From: CAVVAL01 sp963742725
Lineage (GTDB): Bacteria > Actinomycetota > Actinomycetes > Mycobacteriales > Cryptosporangiaceae
NCBI GenBank assembly: GCA_963742725.1
Contig: CAVUMX010000001.1
Coordinates: 2,604,001-2,668,000, forward strand
Reading direction: 5' to 3'
DNA: 64,000 nt
The translations under genes and the position numbers were made by a program. This document shows positions 19,450 through 28,070 of this stretch, in pieces (within the stretch, counting starts at the first letter, position 1; each line of letters starts with the position of its first letter). Below the pieces are notes generated by a model. It had not been told where the DNA came from and made no database searches. It saw only the letters and a list, made by a program, of their open reading frames with translations.

Positions 19450-19640
19450 TTGTCGGGTCCTAGGGAGACCTCACAGCTCTGGGCCCACGGGCAGCAGGCG
19501 GCCGACCACCTGCGCCTCACCGGCCATTCCGGGCCCGTCCATGTCGTGGCGATGCACGACACCGTGGTGGCGAGCGGCGCGGCGCCCCGCACCTGTACGC
19601 CCTGGCCACCTCCGGCCGGATCGTCGCGTTCAGGCTTTAA
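19450..19640 (+). pseudogene. Remnant of a WD40/beta-propeller-like protein 3' end
   Basis: Reading the plus strand gives a protein-like sequence ETSQLWAHGQQ, LRLTGHSGPVHVVAMHD then TVVASG in one frame. One base shift later, the text continues as APHLYALATSGRIVAFRL followed by TAA at 19638. The parts GHSGPV..VA and VASG..LYALATSGRIVAF resemble WD40 or quinoprotein blade ends. There is no good start, and a frameshift divides it, so it appears to be the decayed 3' end of a lost gene. Its TAA overlaps the stop of the minus-strand gene at 19637. Confidence 0.5.
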
Positions 19641-20254
19641 CGCCGCGAGCGCGTCCGCGGCCTGGTCGCGAACCCGAGCGGGCCTCCGGCAGCCAGCCCG
19701 AGCAGGGCGGCGGGGAGGAACAGCAGCGCGGCGACGAGCCAGAACAGCCAGGCGCTGGCGACGTCGTCCGGGCTGCCCGGGTGGACCAGGCGTTTCGGGT
19801 CGACGACGACGGTCACCTTGGAGCCACGGGCGTGCTTGGTGTTCTTGTCGGTCCACTCGCCCGGGATCCCCTTGAGCGTGTAGTGCGCCTGGTCGCCCCA
19901 CCGCCCCGACGTGACCCGGACGGCGGTGATCGTCGCCTCGACCTGCGTGCCGCGTTCAGCCAGGACGGCCGCGCCCGGCCCGAGAGATCCCCCGAGCATG
20001 CCGAAGCCGGCGGCGAGCAGGAGCGCGCCGACCAGGGCGGCACGGCGCCGCTCTGCCACGGCCGTGACATGCGCGGCGACCAGCCCGACGATCACCGACA
20101 CCACCAGGACCGACAGGAGCACCTTGTACCGGTTGTCGGCCCGCACGTGGACGGTCGCCGTCGCCGCCTGCAACGCCGCCGCGGCCGCCACGATCAGGAC
20201 GAACAGCGCACCGCGTAACCAGCGTTGCCAGATCGGGAAGTCGTTGGCGGCCAC
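19637..20254 (-). CDS. Small membrane protein, DUF3592-like
   Basis: 205 residues. Hydrophobic segments near residues 14-32, 45-63, 72-92 and 165-190, with an extracytoplasmic domain in between (TQVEATITAVRVTSGRWGDQAHYTLKGIPGEW, then VTVVVDPKRLVHPGSPDD). The pattern of 'ATI..V...........Y.L.G..G.......G..V.V.VDP...VHPG' matches the DUF3592-type layout by eye. The neighbouring gene at 20280 is a diverged paralogue with the same layout (VVDPGNLVHPHTP). The function is unknown. The gene ends inside the decayed fragment on the other strand. Confidence 0.75.
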   Translation of the reverse strand: MAANDFPIWQRWLRGALFVLIVAAAAALQAATATVHVRADNRYKVLLSVLVVSVIVGLVAAHVTAVAERRRAALVGALLLAAGFGMLGGSLGPGAAVLAERGTQVEATITAVRVTSGRWGDQAHYTLKGIPGEWTDKNTKHARGSKVTVVVDPKRLVHPGSPDDVASAWLFWLVAALLFLPAALLGLAAGGPLGFATRPRTRSRR

Positions 20255-20279
20255 GGCGGGATCGTATGCGGGGGTGACC

Positions 20280-21014
20280 CTATGGCCGGCTCCGACGCGC
20301 CCGCCGCTCTCTACGGGCGTCGTCGGCGGCGAGCTGTTGCGGCGTCCAGCCCAGTGGCAGCGGCCCGCCGGCGTAGAGCGCGATGAGCAGCGCGGGCAGC
20401 AGGATGATGACGTCGATACCGCCGAGGGGGAGGGAGTAGCCCACTTCCTTGGGCGTGTGCGGGTGGACCAGGTTGCCCGGATCGACGACGAGCCTGACCG
20501 TGGTCCCGATCGGGACGAGTTCGTCCTTCGGCTGCGGCGACCAGGTGTCCTTGGCGTAGTCGGCGGCGGTGCGGTACATCCCGGGCGTGCGGCGGCTGTG
20601 GCCCTCGGTCCATTCGCCGGGGATCCGCTTGCCGTCCGGGCCGGCGACCCGGTAGTGGACGTTCTCGTCGTTGATGGGGCGGCTGATCCGCGTCTCGATG
20701 ACGGTCGCCTGCACCTCCTCGCCGCGGTAGGCGAGGACCGTGGCCCCGGGACTGGCCGGGCCGTCGAGGGCGGCGAACCCCATGACGATCCAGAACGGCA
20801 CGATCAGCCAGAACCGCCGTGTCTTGTCGGGCTGCACGATCCAGCCGATGCCGTAACCGATCAGGGCGGACACGACGGCGATGAGGATCGACGGGAAGAG
20901 CCTGTCGTCCTGTTGCACGCGGACGCTGGAGGTGGCCATCTGCGCGAGCGCGGCGACCGTCACGAGCAGGGCGAAGAGGAGCGCGCGCGACCAGCGCGGA
21001 CGTGGAGTGGGCAC
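20280..21014 (-). CDS. Small membrane protein, paralogue of the 19637 gene
   Basis: About 244 residues if it starts at GTG 21014; a longer frame to 21089 would run almost to the divergent gene's start and lacks a ribosome site. Hydrophobic helices occur near the start (ALLFALLVTVAALAQMA), then LFPSILIAVVSALIGYGIGW, FWLIVPFWIVMGFA and a C-terminal pair around VIILLPALLIALYAGG. The middle carries GEEVQATVIETRI, IPGEWTEG and VRLVVDPGNLVHPHTP, closely matching the next gene, so the two arose by tandem duplication. There is a 25-bp gap between them. Function unknown. Confidence 0.7.
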   Translation of the reverse strand: MPTPRPRWSRALLFALLVTVAALAQMATSSVRVQQDDRLFPSILIAVVSALIGYGIGWIVQPDKTRRFWLIVPFWIVMGFAALDGPASPGATVLAYRGEEVQATVIETRISRPINDENVHYRVAGPDGKRIPGEWTEGHSRRTPGMYRTAADYAKDTWSPQPKDELVPIGTTVRLVVDPGNLVHPHTPKEVGYSLPLGGIDVIILLPALLIALYAGGPLPLGWTPQQLAADDARRERRARRSRP

Positions 21015-21102
21015 GGCGCATCGTAGGCTGACCCGGGTCAGCCGCCGGGCGACCGCCACCAGAAGTGCCCGATCGGGCCATCCGCTCACCTAGGCTGGGG
21101 AG

Positions 21103-22284
21103 ATGACCCGGACGGGTTTCGGCTGGTCGGCGATGCTTGCCGTGGTCGGGCTGGCGGCCGTCGGCGCGCTGTGGTCGTGCGCCGGGGAGGAGCCGAGCAA
21201 TGGCGAGCACCTGGACGTCGGCCCTGTCGTCCGGGTCAGCGGTCTGCATGTCGTCGGCAACCGGATCGTCGACGGCGACGGGCAGACCGTCCGCCTCCGC
21301 GGGTTCAACCACTCGGGCGCGGAGTACATGTGCGTCGAGGGCCAAGGCGTGTTCGACACGGACGACGGCGGGATCCCGTCCGAGTCAGTGGTCCGGGCGA
21401 TGCGTGGATGGCGGGGAGCGAACGTCGTACGCGTCCCGCTGAACGAACAGTGCTGGCTGGGGCTCGGAGGGGTGCGTCCGGAGCACTCCGGGGAGGCCTA
21501 CCGGACGGCCGTGCGCACGTTTGTCGCCAGGTTGAACACGTACGGTTTCGTCGCGGTCCTCGACCTGCACCGCAGCGCGCCGGGCTCGGCCCGATCGCGC
21601 CGGCAGGAGCAGATGCCGGACCGCGATCACAGCCCGGCGTTCTGGTCGTCGGTCGCGGGCACGTTCAAGGACGAGCCGGCCGTCGTATTCGACCTGTTCA
21701 ACGAGCCGCTGCCGTTCGACGAGGAGAACACCGAGCGTGCGTGGCGATGCTGGCGGGACGGCGGTTGCCTGTTGACGTCGAGCAACAGCGGCGAGCGTTA
21801 CGTCGCCGCCGGGATGAACGAGCTGATCGCCGCGGTGCGGGACACCGGCGCGCGCAATATCGTGCTGGCCGGTGGGCTGTACTCGGCCGAGGTCCTGACC
21901 CAGTGGCTGCGGTACCGACCCGTTGATCCGCTCGGGCAGCTGGGCGCGTCGTTCCACGCCTACTCGTTCAACGAGTACTGCTCGTCGAAGACCTGCTACG
22001 AGCGCGACCTGGCGCCGGTCGCCGCCGCCGTCCCCCTGTTCGTCGGCGAGATCGGCCCGGACCTGCCAGGTTCGGCGAGCGGCATCGACGAGAAGTGCCC
22101 GGCCGATTCGGTCCGGCGCGGTGAGTTCTCCACCACGCTCCTCGACTGGCTCGACGATCACGGCGCCAGCTACACCGCCTGGTCGTGGAATCCGTGGCGG
22201 GACTGCTGGGCGCTTGTCACCGGCTGGGACGGTGCCCCGACCGAGATCTGGGGACGCCAGGTCAGAGCTCGGCTCGGACGTTAG
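21103..22284 (+). CDS. Secreted glycoside hydrolase, GH5 (cellulase-like) family
   Basis: 393 residues from ATG 21103 (ribosome site GGGGAG just upstream). The N-terminal signal ends LWSCAGE, a possible lipobox. The catalytic domain shows the GH5 pattern: a start segment VRLRGFNHSGAEYMC, VVRVPLNEQCW, GFVAVLDLHRSAPG, the acid/base Glu in FDLFNEP and the nucleophile Glu in LFVGEIGPD, then SWNPWRDCW near the end. These imply a retaining beta-glycosidase acting outside the cell, probably on a plant or self-made polysaccharide. It converges with the exopolysaccharide operon and its 3' end overlaps that operon's last gene by 23 bp. Six Cys suggest disulfides. Confidence 0.88.
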   Translation: MTRTGFGWSAMLAVVGLAAVGALWSCAGEEPSNGEHLDVGPVVRVSGLHVVGNRIVDGDGQTVRLRGFNHSGAEYMCVEGQGVFDTDDGGIPSESVVRAMRGWRGANVVRVPLNEQCWLGLGGVRPEHSGEAYRTAVRTFVARLNTYGFVAVLDLHRSAPGSARSRRQEQMPDRDHSPAFWSSVAGTFKDEPAVVFDLFNEPLPFDEENTERAWRCWRDGGCLLTSSNSGERYVAAGMNELIAAVRDTGARNIVLAGGLYSAEVLTQWLRYRPVDPLGQLGASFHAYSFNEYCSSKTCYERDLAPVAAAVPLFVGEIGPDLPGSASGIDEKCPADSVRRGEFSTTLLDWLDDHGASYTAWSWNPWRDCWALVTGWDGAPTEIWGRQVRARLGR

Positions 22285-23782
22285 GCGCTCGCTCGGGAGT
22301 TGGATGCGGTGACGGCCGCCTGGGGCGGCTCGGCAGCGGCGCGGACGCGGGCTGGTCGACGGCGGCGCCGAGCGGTACCTCCGGCGGGCTGTCGACTCGC
22401 TGTGGGGGCTCTGGCTCGGCTGCGACCACAGCACGGCGGAACTCGCGCAGAGCCCGGTGCCGCGGTCTGCGCACGTCGTTCGTGAGCACTCCGACGACCG
22501 GACGGTCACCGAGGCTCCCGAGCTCGCGTACCGCGTCGGCCAGGGCGGTGCGGGTGGTGCGCCGGCGGTCCGCGACGAGCAGGACGACGTCGCTGGCCGG
22601 CACGAGCGCGACCGGGTCGGCGACGCTGAGCACCGGCGCGGAGTCGAGGATGACGAAGTCGCAGGCGAACCGGAGCTCCTCGATCGCCAGCTGAAGCCGA
22701 TGTGCCTCCAGGTAGTTCGCCAGGTCGTTGACGGGCGGGCCGGCGGTCAGCAATCGCAGCGTCGGGACCGGAGTGGGGCGCAGCGCGTCCGCCGCGGAGC
22801 ACTCGTCGGTCAGGACGTTGGCCAGCCCGACGCGATTGTCCAGCCCGAACAGGGTATCGAGCCGTGGCTGGCGGAAGTCGGTGTCGACGAGGATCACGTT
22901 GAGTCCGGAGAGCGCCAGTGCGCACGCGAGGTTGGCCGCCGTGGTTGTCCGTCCTTCGCCGTCGCGCGCGCTCGTGACCAGGACGGACGTACCGTCGGTG
23001 CGTGCGGACGTGAGCGACTGGACCCGGGTCCGCAGGTAGCGGTACGTCTCCGCCGCCGGTGTGTCCGGCGCGCGCAGGATCAACGGGAGCTCATCCCGTC
23101 GCGTGCGTAGCCTCGGCACTGTCGCCAGGACGGGTGCCCCGGTGGCCAGCTCGAAATCAGCGCGGCTCCGGAGCCGGTCGTTGGTGCGGTCGCGCACCAG
23201 GGCGGTCGCGACGCCGAGCCCCAGTCCGATGGCGAGCCCCGCGATGAGGTTCACCCAGATGCTGCGCCCCGCAGGCACGCCCGGCAGGCTGGCCGGGGTC
23301 ACGAGCGTGGCGTGCTGCGCCGCACGCGCCGCACTGGCGAGTGCGGTCCTGTCCTTGCCCTTCTCCTGGTCCTCCGCCGCGTTGCGGTAGGCGACGTAGG
23401 CGTTGGCGAGCGCCTGTGCGCGTGCTTGCGCCACCGCGGGCTCGGTATGCCGGTAGGCCATGCGCAGGATGTTCGCGTCGGGTGCGACGCTGACGGTGAG
23501 GCCCTCGAGCAGCTCGCCCGGCGTGGCTCCCACCGCCTTGGCGGCTCTGTCCAGGACCACGCCCGACTGTGCGATCTGCTTCTCCGTCCCCATCGCCGGG
23601 GCGACCGGCGTCGTGCCCGCGAGGACCCGTGCCTCGACGACTACGCTCGCCTCGGCGATGTATTCGCGGGGAGCCATGAGCCCGACGCCGACGACGGCAC
23701 CGGCGACCAGCGCGGTCACCAGGATGATCCAGAACCAGTAGACCCGCAGCAACCGGGCCGGCCCGCCACTAGTCGTGGTCAC
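22262..23782 (-). CDS. Wzz/Wzc-like chain-length determinant with ParA-type ATPase domain (Walker A Lys to Arg)
   Basis: 506 residues from GTG 23782, with AGAGGAG 10 nt upstream. Layout: a first membrane helix (~12-32), a periplasmic Wzz-type region with a coiled segment, a second helix (~165-187), then a cytoplasmic CpsD/BY-kinase-like domain with ILVDTDFRQPRL (Walker A') and FVILDSAPVLSVADP (Walker B). The P-loop reads SARDGEGRTTTAANLA: Arg (residue ~278, codon CGG) stands where Lys is invariant in active enzymes. The Pro-rich C-terminus has no Tyr cluster. The sequence therefore suggests a chain-length regulator without normal autokinase activity. Its start overlaps the stop of the preceding glycosyltransferase gene. 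Confidence 0.85.
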   Translation of the reverse strand: MTTTSGGPARLLRVYWFWIILVTALVAGAVVGVGLMAPREYIAEASVVVEARVLAGTTPVAPAMGTEKQIAQSGVVLDRAAKAVGATPGELLEGLTVSVAPDANILRMAYRHTEPAVAQARAQALANAYVAYRNAAEDQEKGKDRTALASAARAAQHATLVTPASLPGVPAGRSIWVNLIAGLAIGLGLGVATALVRDRTNDRLRSRADFELATGAPVLATVPRLRTRRDELPLILRAPDTPAAETYRYLRTRVQSLTSARTDGTSVLVTSARDGEGRTTTAANLACALALSGLNVILVDTDFRQPRLDTLFGLDNRVGLANVLTDECSAADALRPTPVPTLRLLTAGPPVNDLANYLEAHRLQLAIEELRFACDFVILDSAPVLSVADPVALVPASDVVLLVADRRRTTRTALADAVRELGSLGDRPVVGVLTNDVRRPRHRALREFRRAVVAAEPEPPQRVDSPPEVPLGAAVDQPASAPLPSRPRRPSPHPTPERAPNVRAEL

Positions 23783-24975
23783 AGCTCTCGGCTCCTCTGG
23801 TCGAGGTCGGGGGTTCTCAACAGTGTCTCGTACACAGTGACGTAACGCTCCTTCTGATGTTCCCAAGCGATCGCCGTTTGGACCCGCTGTCGCCCTATCC
23901 GACCCATTTCTTCGCGCCTGGTGGCATCGGCCAGGAGATCGTGTACCAGGGAGCCGAACGCCACCGTGTCGCCGCGCTGGGCGTAGGCGGCCGCATCGGC
24001 GGCGAGTGCTCTGGTCTCGGACACGTCGAACGCGACGAACGGCAGCCCACAAGCCATGTACTCCATGGCCTTGACCGGCGAGACGAACTCTTCGAGATTG
24101 GGCTCGATCCCGATGTCCGCGGTGGACATGTATGCGAACGCCCGATCCTGATCGACCCAGCCCGCGAACGACACCCACCTGCCGAGGTCGAGTTCCTCGA
24201 CGAGACGCTCGGCATCCGGTACCGCGTCACCGTCGCCGACGAACGTGAACGCGCAGTCGGTGCGGCCCAGCGTGTGGACGGCATGGCCGATTGCGCGCAA
24301 GGCCAGGTCGACGCTGTCCTGCGGCCCCATCATCCCCACCAGGCAGCACAGCTGTGGGTACCCACGGCGCAGGTCGGGGTTGCGGGGGTGTCGCAGGGTG
24401 CGGCTGAGCCGGGGGCCGTTGCCGACGATCGTGATGGCCTCGCGTGGGACACCGCCCCGCTGCTCGGCGACCGTCCGCAGCGACTGGTTGACGACGAACA
24501 CGTGGTCGGCGACCCGCAGGCTCGCGCGTTCCAGGAACAGAAGGGTGCGGTGAACGACGCCGCGACCGCCGTACCTCGCCTCGTACACCTCGGGCGAGAG
24601 GTCCTTGAAGTCGAACACCACGCGGCGGCCCAGGAGCTTGAACGGAGCCGCGACGAGGAAGTAGAGGTCAGGCGTGCTCGACACCTGGATCACGTCGAAG
24701 CCGCCGGAGACGAAGGCGCGGACGACGAGCACGGCGGCCGCCACCAGCGAGTACAGGTACTCCCAGACGAAGCCGAGCTGCGTCGTCCCGCTGGCGGGGG
24801 CGGGATAATCGAGCACCCGCACACCGGGGATACAGGTGTTGCCGACATCGCGCGGGCAGATCACCGTGACGGCGAAGCCGGCCTCGATGAGTGCCGTCGC
24901 GTGCTTGCGCAGCCGATGGTCGCGGGCGAGCGAGATGTTCTCGATCATCAACAGGACACGGTTTCGTCGGGTCAT
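23779..24975 (-). CDS. Glycosyltransferase, GT4 type
   Basis: 398 residues from ATG 24975, overlapping the upstream gene by 4 nt. GT-B fold features: N-terminal RVLLMIENISLARDHRLRKHA, VVFDFKDLSPEVYEARYG, the donor-side FVGDGDAVPDAERL, and the E-x7-E-type segment PNLEEFVSPVKAMEYMACGLPFVAFD. It probably adds a sugar to the lipid-linked exopolysaccharide unit on the inner face of the membrane; donor and acceptor are unknown. The stop overlaps the GTG of the Wzz-like gene. Confidence 0.9.
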   Translation of the reverse strand: MTRRNRVLLMIENISLARDHRLRKHATALIEAGFAVTVICPRDVGNTCIPGVRVLDYPAPASGTTQLGFVWEYLYSLVAAAVLVVRAFVSGGFDVIQVSSTPDLYFLVAAPFKLLGRRVVFDFKDLSPEVYEARYGGRGVVHRTLLFLERASLRVADHVFVVNQSLRTVAEQRGGVPREAITIVGNGPRLSRTLRHPRNPDLRRGYPQLCCLVGMMGPQDSVDLALRAIGHAVHTLGRTDCAFTFVGDGDAVPDAERLVEELDLGRWVSFAGWVDQDRAFAYMSTADIGIEPNLEEFVSPVKAMEYMACGLPFVAFDVSETRALAADAAAYAQRGDTVAFGSLVHDLLADATRREEMGRIGRQRVQTAIAWEHQKERYVTVYETLLRTPDLDQRSREL

Positions 24976-27900
24976 GGGGTCAGCCGTTCCAGGTCGCCGG
25001 GCGTGGTCGATCCTCGTAGTGGTCGGAGAAGCGCCAGCAACGCGAACATGGCGTCGGCCGCGCCGCGATAGGTCAGGTGCGGGTCGAAGAGCATGAGGAC
25101 GACGTTCGCGCACACGGCGGCGGTGATCGCCATCCCGGCCACCGCGATGGCGTCGTCGTGACGCCGCACCACCGCCACTGCTCTCCGCACCGACGCCCGG
25201 ACGAAATACAGGTAGCTCGCGAGCAGCGGCACGCCGCCGCCCCAGAGGAGCCAGGTGTAGCCGCTCTCGATCCACACCCAGCCGAACTCCTCGTGTGCGG
25301 CCGGCACCCGTGCCGACGGGCGTACCCCCAGCATCCAGTTGCCGTGCGCTGCGAGCTCGGGCCAGAAGTACGTGTTCAGGTTGCGGAGCCGCACGATCCA
25401 GCTGTCGGGCATGCCGGATGCGCTCTGGAACCCCATCAGCCGGATCTCGATGACCGGCCACATCACGCAGCCGGCCACGAGCGCGATCGGGATCGCGTAC
25501 GCGAGCATCCGTTTGGCGCTTCCCGACACGACTCCCAGCGCGACGACGGCGACGACCAGCCCGATGACAGTCGAGAACTCACCGGCACCGAAGATGCCGA
25601 AGACGCAGAGCACCACGACGGTGCCGAGCAACGCGCGATGCCGGTCGCCGCGCAGCAGCATGGCGACGGCGACGGCCAGGTTGATGATGGCGAGGTCCGC
25701 GACCGCGGCCGCGAGCGCCAGCGTGGAACTCCCGCGCCCGATGGCCAGTGTCCGCTCGACCCCGAAGGGTGCGTAGAGCGTGGCGAGCAGTTCGGGGACC
25801 CCGAACAGCCCCAGGGCCTGCAGGATGCCGATCGCGCAGACGACACTCGCGGCCCCCATCGACAGGAGCAGGCACCGGAACGCCTGCCGTTCGGTGCTGA
25901 CGGCGCTCCGGACGATCGCGTAGATGGCCAGGTACTTCCAGAGCACGGTGCAGTACTGCAGGTCGTCGCCGGAGATCGCGCGCTCCCGCATGACCATCAT
26001 CAGCAGCGGCACGACCGAACTCGTGACGCCGAGCGCGAGCAGGGCGACGTCCGTTCTGCCGAGGTGCGGCCAGCGCAGCCGGCCGGTGCGCGCGGTTGCC
26101 AGCCAGCGCACGGCCAGCGCGCCGCCGACCAGCATGGCGAGCGCCTCGTTCGGCCGCAGCACCGGCAGCAGGGTGCCACGGTCGATGCCGGCGGTCAGCG
26201 GCGTGAAGAAGATGATCAGGTACGCGGCGACGGCCGGCCTGGCGTAGACCCAGGCGGCGATGCCGAGGGCGCCCAGCAGCCCCGCCGCCAGGAGCGGCGC
26301 CGCGCCGGCGAGCGCACCCACGAACAGGCACCCGAGCAGCAGCCCGCCGTTCACCAGGATCGCGGTCGGACGGTGCGCGCGGCGCCACCGTGGCCGAATC
26401 CGTGGCAGGCGCAGGGCTCCCGTGATCCACGCCAGCTCCGGGGCGCGCAGCAGGGCCTGGCCGCCGCCGTACAGCGTTGCTCCGACCAGCGCGGCAGCGA
26501 GCACGCCGAGGAGAGGACTGCCGGTCAAGGCGTCGACGCCGGTGGCCGTGGCCGCGGCCGGGATCGCGGTGACGACGGATGCCAGGATGGTCCGCCCGAC
26601 CGGGCGGGCGAGCGACGCCTCGCCGGGGGGCAGGCGCCGCAACAACGTCCACACGAGGTAGGCAGCGCTGACCACGGCCCCGGCGGACAGCGCGCACCCC
26701 AGCACGGTGAGCACGGCCGGGCCGTCGACGGTCAGCGCGAAGCCGGCGAGCGCCAGACAGACCGCCACCTGCAGGGCCATCGCCCGCAACGGCGTCGCCG
26801 TGTCCTTGCGCGCGTAGCAGGCGTAGGTGGAGACGAGGAACGCCGTCTCACCCACGATCCCGATGGCGAGCGCCGTCAGCGACGCGGCGACGAGTTCGGT
26901 GCCGCCGCCGGCGCCGAAGCCTCCGTAGGAAACGGCGCCCGCGAGCGGAGTAGCCACGGCGAGGTAGCCGACCGCGGTCGGTACGGCGACGAACAGCGCG
27001 AAGGTGAGGCCCCGGACGTAGGTGTCCCGGAAGATCGTTCCGGCGGCCGCCCCGGTCATGCGCGACAGGCGCGGCGCGAGGGACAGCGCGACCGGCGTGG
27101 CGCCGAGCGCGATCGGAAGGAAGAAGAAGTTCATCGCGAGCTGGAAGGCGACGACGCCGCCGGCCACCCGGTTCGCGAGCAACAGCAGGACGAGAAGTTG
27201 CAGCGCCGCGAGGCCGGCCTGGGCGAGCGCCGCCATCGCCGAGCGGACGACCTCGCGCACCTCACGATCCCGCCAGCCCGCGAGCGGCAGCAGCCGGACG
27301 CCGAGGTGCCGGGCGCCCAGCCACTGCGCGGCGGCGTGCATGCCCACCGAGCCTGTCGTGCCGAGCCCGAGCAGTAGCAGGGCCCCGGTCGACGGGTTCT
27401 CGGCTGTCCCCGGGAAGAGCACGAGGACCAGCGCGAGCACGACGATCGTTCCGATGTTCTCCAGCGCCGGCGCGGCTGCCGCGAGCGCGAACCTGCGGCG
27501 CGCGTACATGACGGCGGTGGCGGTAGCGATCACGCCGTACAGCGCGATCTGCGGCATGAGCATCAGGACCAGGAGCCCGCCGATGCGGGCCTGCTCCGCG
27601 GCGGCCGCCGCCTCGGGGCCGAGGTTGAGCGCGAGCGGTGCCGCGAGCACGGCAAGGGGGATGGCCGCCAGCATGGCGACGAGCACGATGCCGAAGAAGC
27701 CACCGGCGACGCGCTCGGTCGCTGCCCTGTCCCCGGCGTCGAGGTGCCGCACGAGGGCCGGGATCAGCAGCGAGGAGAAGAGCGATCCGCCCAAGAACCC
27801 GTAGAACACCAGGTTCGGCAGCGAGTTGGTGAACTGGTACGTGTTCGCGAAGTACGTTGCCCCGAGGACGGCGGCGACGACGACCCCCCGGACCACGCCG

Positions 27901-28070
27901 GTCGCGCGGCTGACCAGCGTCCACACCGCCACCGTCATCGAGTCGCCCACGGCGGCGGTGGGGGCCGCGAGTTCTGCGGTCTCAGGCGACGTGCTGGTGA
28001 CAGCCGTGTGGCCGGCGCTTCCGTCGTGGGCAACGGTTCTGCCCCCGACAATGGCCGGCTCGGTGGTCAT
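24972..28070 (-). CDS. MurJ-type flippase fused to an O-antigen ligase/polymerase-like domain
   Basis: 1032 residues from ATG 28070 (ATGA overlap with the sugar-transferase stop). Residues ~40-540 are a MurJ/MviN-type MOP flippase: TLVSRATGVVRGVVVAAVLG, TYQFTNSLPNLVFYGFLGGS and about 14 helices. A basic linker (RLPRIRPRWRRAHRP, ~550-565) leads to a second block of ten or more helices with RPNEALAMLVGG, an extracytoplasmic loop around residues 890-950 (FWPELAAHGNWMLG, VWIESGYTWLLWGGG) and a layout like Wzy/WaaL O-antigen polymerase/ligases. It would flip lipid-linked repeat units and join them. No stop or start codon separates the parts, so I read one fused protein. In the operon it lies between the sugar transferase and the glycosyltransferase. 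Confidence 0.88.
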   Translation of the reverse strand: MTTEPAIVGGRTVAHDGSAGHTAVTSTSPETAELAAPTAAVGDSMTVAVWTLVSRATGVVRGVVVAAVLGATYFANTYQFTNSLPNLVFYGFLGGSLFSSLLIPALVRHLDAGDRAATERVAGGFFGIVLVAMLAAIPLAVLAAPLALNLGPEAAAAAEQARIGGLLVLMLMPQIALYGVIATATAVMYARRRFALAAAAPALENIGTIVVLALVLVLFPGTAENPSTGALLLLGLGTTGSVGMHAAAQWLGARHLGVRLLPLAGWRDREVREVVRSAMAALAQAGLAALQLLVLLLLANRVAGGVVAFQLAMNFFFLPIALGATPVALSLAPRLSRMTGAAAGTIFRDTYVRGLTFALFVAVPTAVGYLAVATPLAGAVSYGGFGAGGGTELVAASLTALAIGIVGETAFLVSTYACYARKDTATPLRAMALQVAVCLALAGFALTVDGPAVLTVLGCALSAGAVVSAAYLVWTLLRRLPPGEASLARPVGRTILASVVTAIPAAATATGVDALTGSPLLGVLAAALVGATLYGGGQALLRAPELAWITGALRLPRIRPRWRRAHRPTAILVNGGLLLGCLFVGALAGAAPLLAAGLLGALGIAAWVYARPAVAAYLIIFFTPLTAGIDRGTLLPVLRPNEALAMLVGGALAVRWLATARTGRLRWPHLGRTDVALLALGVTSSVVPLLMMVMRERAISGDDLQYCTVLWKYLAIYAIVRSAVSTERQAFRCLLLSMGAASVVCAIGILQALGLFGVPELLATLYAPFGVERTLAIGRGSSTLALAAAVADLAIINLAVAVAMLLRGDRHRALLGTVVVLCVFGIFGAGEFSTVIGLVVAVVALGVVSGSAKRMLAYAIPIALVAGCVMWPVIEIRLMGFQSASGMPDSWIVRLRNLNTYFWPELAAHGNWMLGVRPSARVPAAHEEFGWVWIESGYTWLLWGGGVPLLASYLYFVRASVRRAVAVVRRHDDAIAVAGMAITAAVCANVVLMLFDPHLTYRGAADAMFALLALLRPLRGSTTPGDLERLTP

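Noticed and set aside
25077..27377. Plus-strand open frame of 766 codons inside the flippase-polymerase gene
   Set aside because: It is hydrophilic Arg/Gln/His-rich text typical of an antisense shadow of membrane helices.
24972..28070. Possibility of a missed stop/start splitting the flippase and polymerase domains
   Set aside because: No stop occurs in the frame across the linker, and no good start with ribosome site is seen near 26.4 kb.
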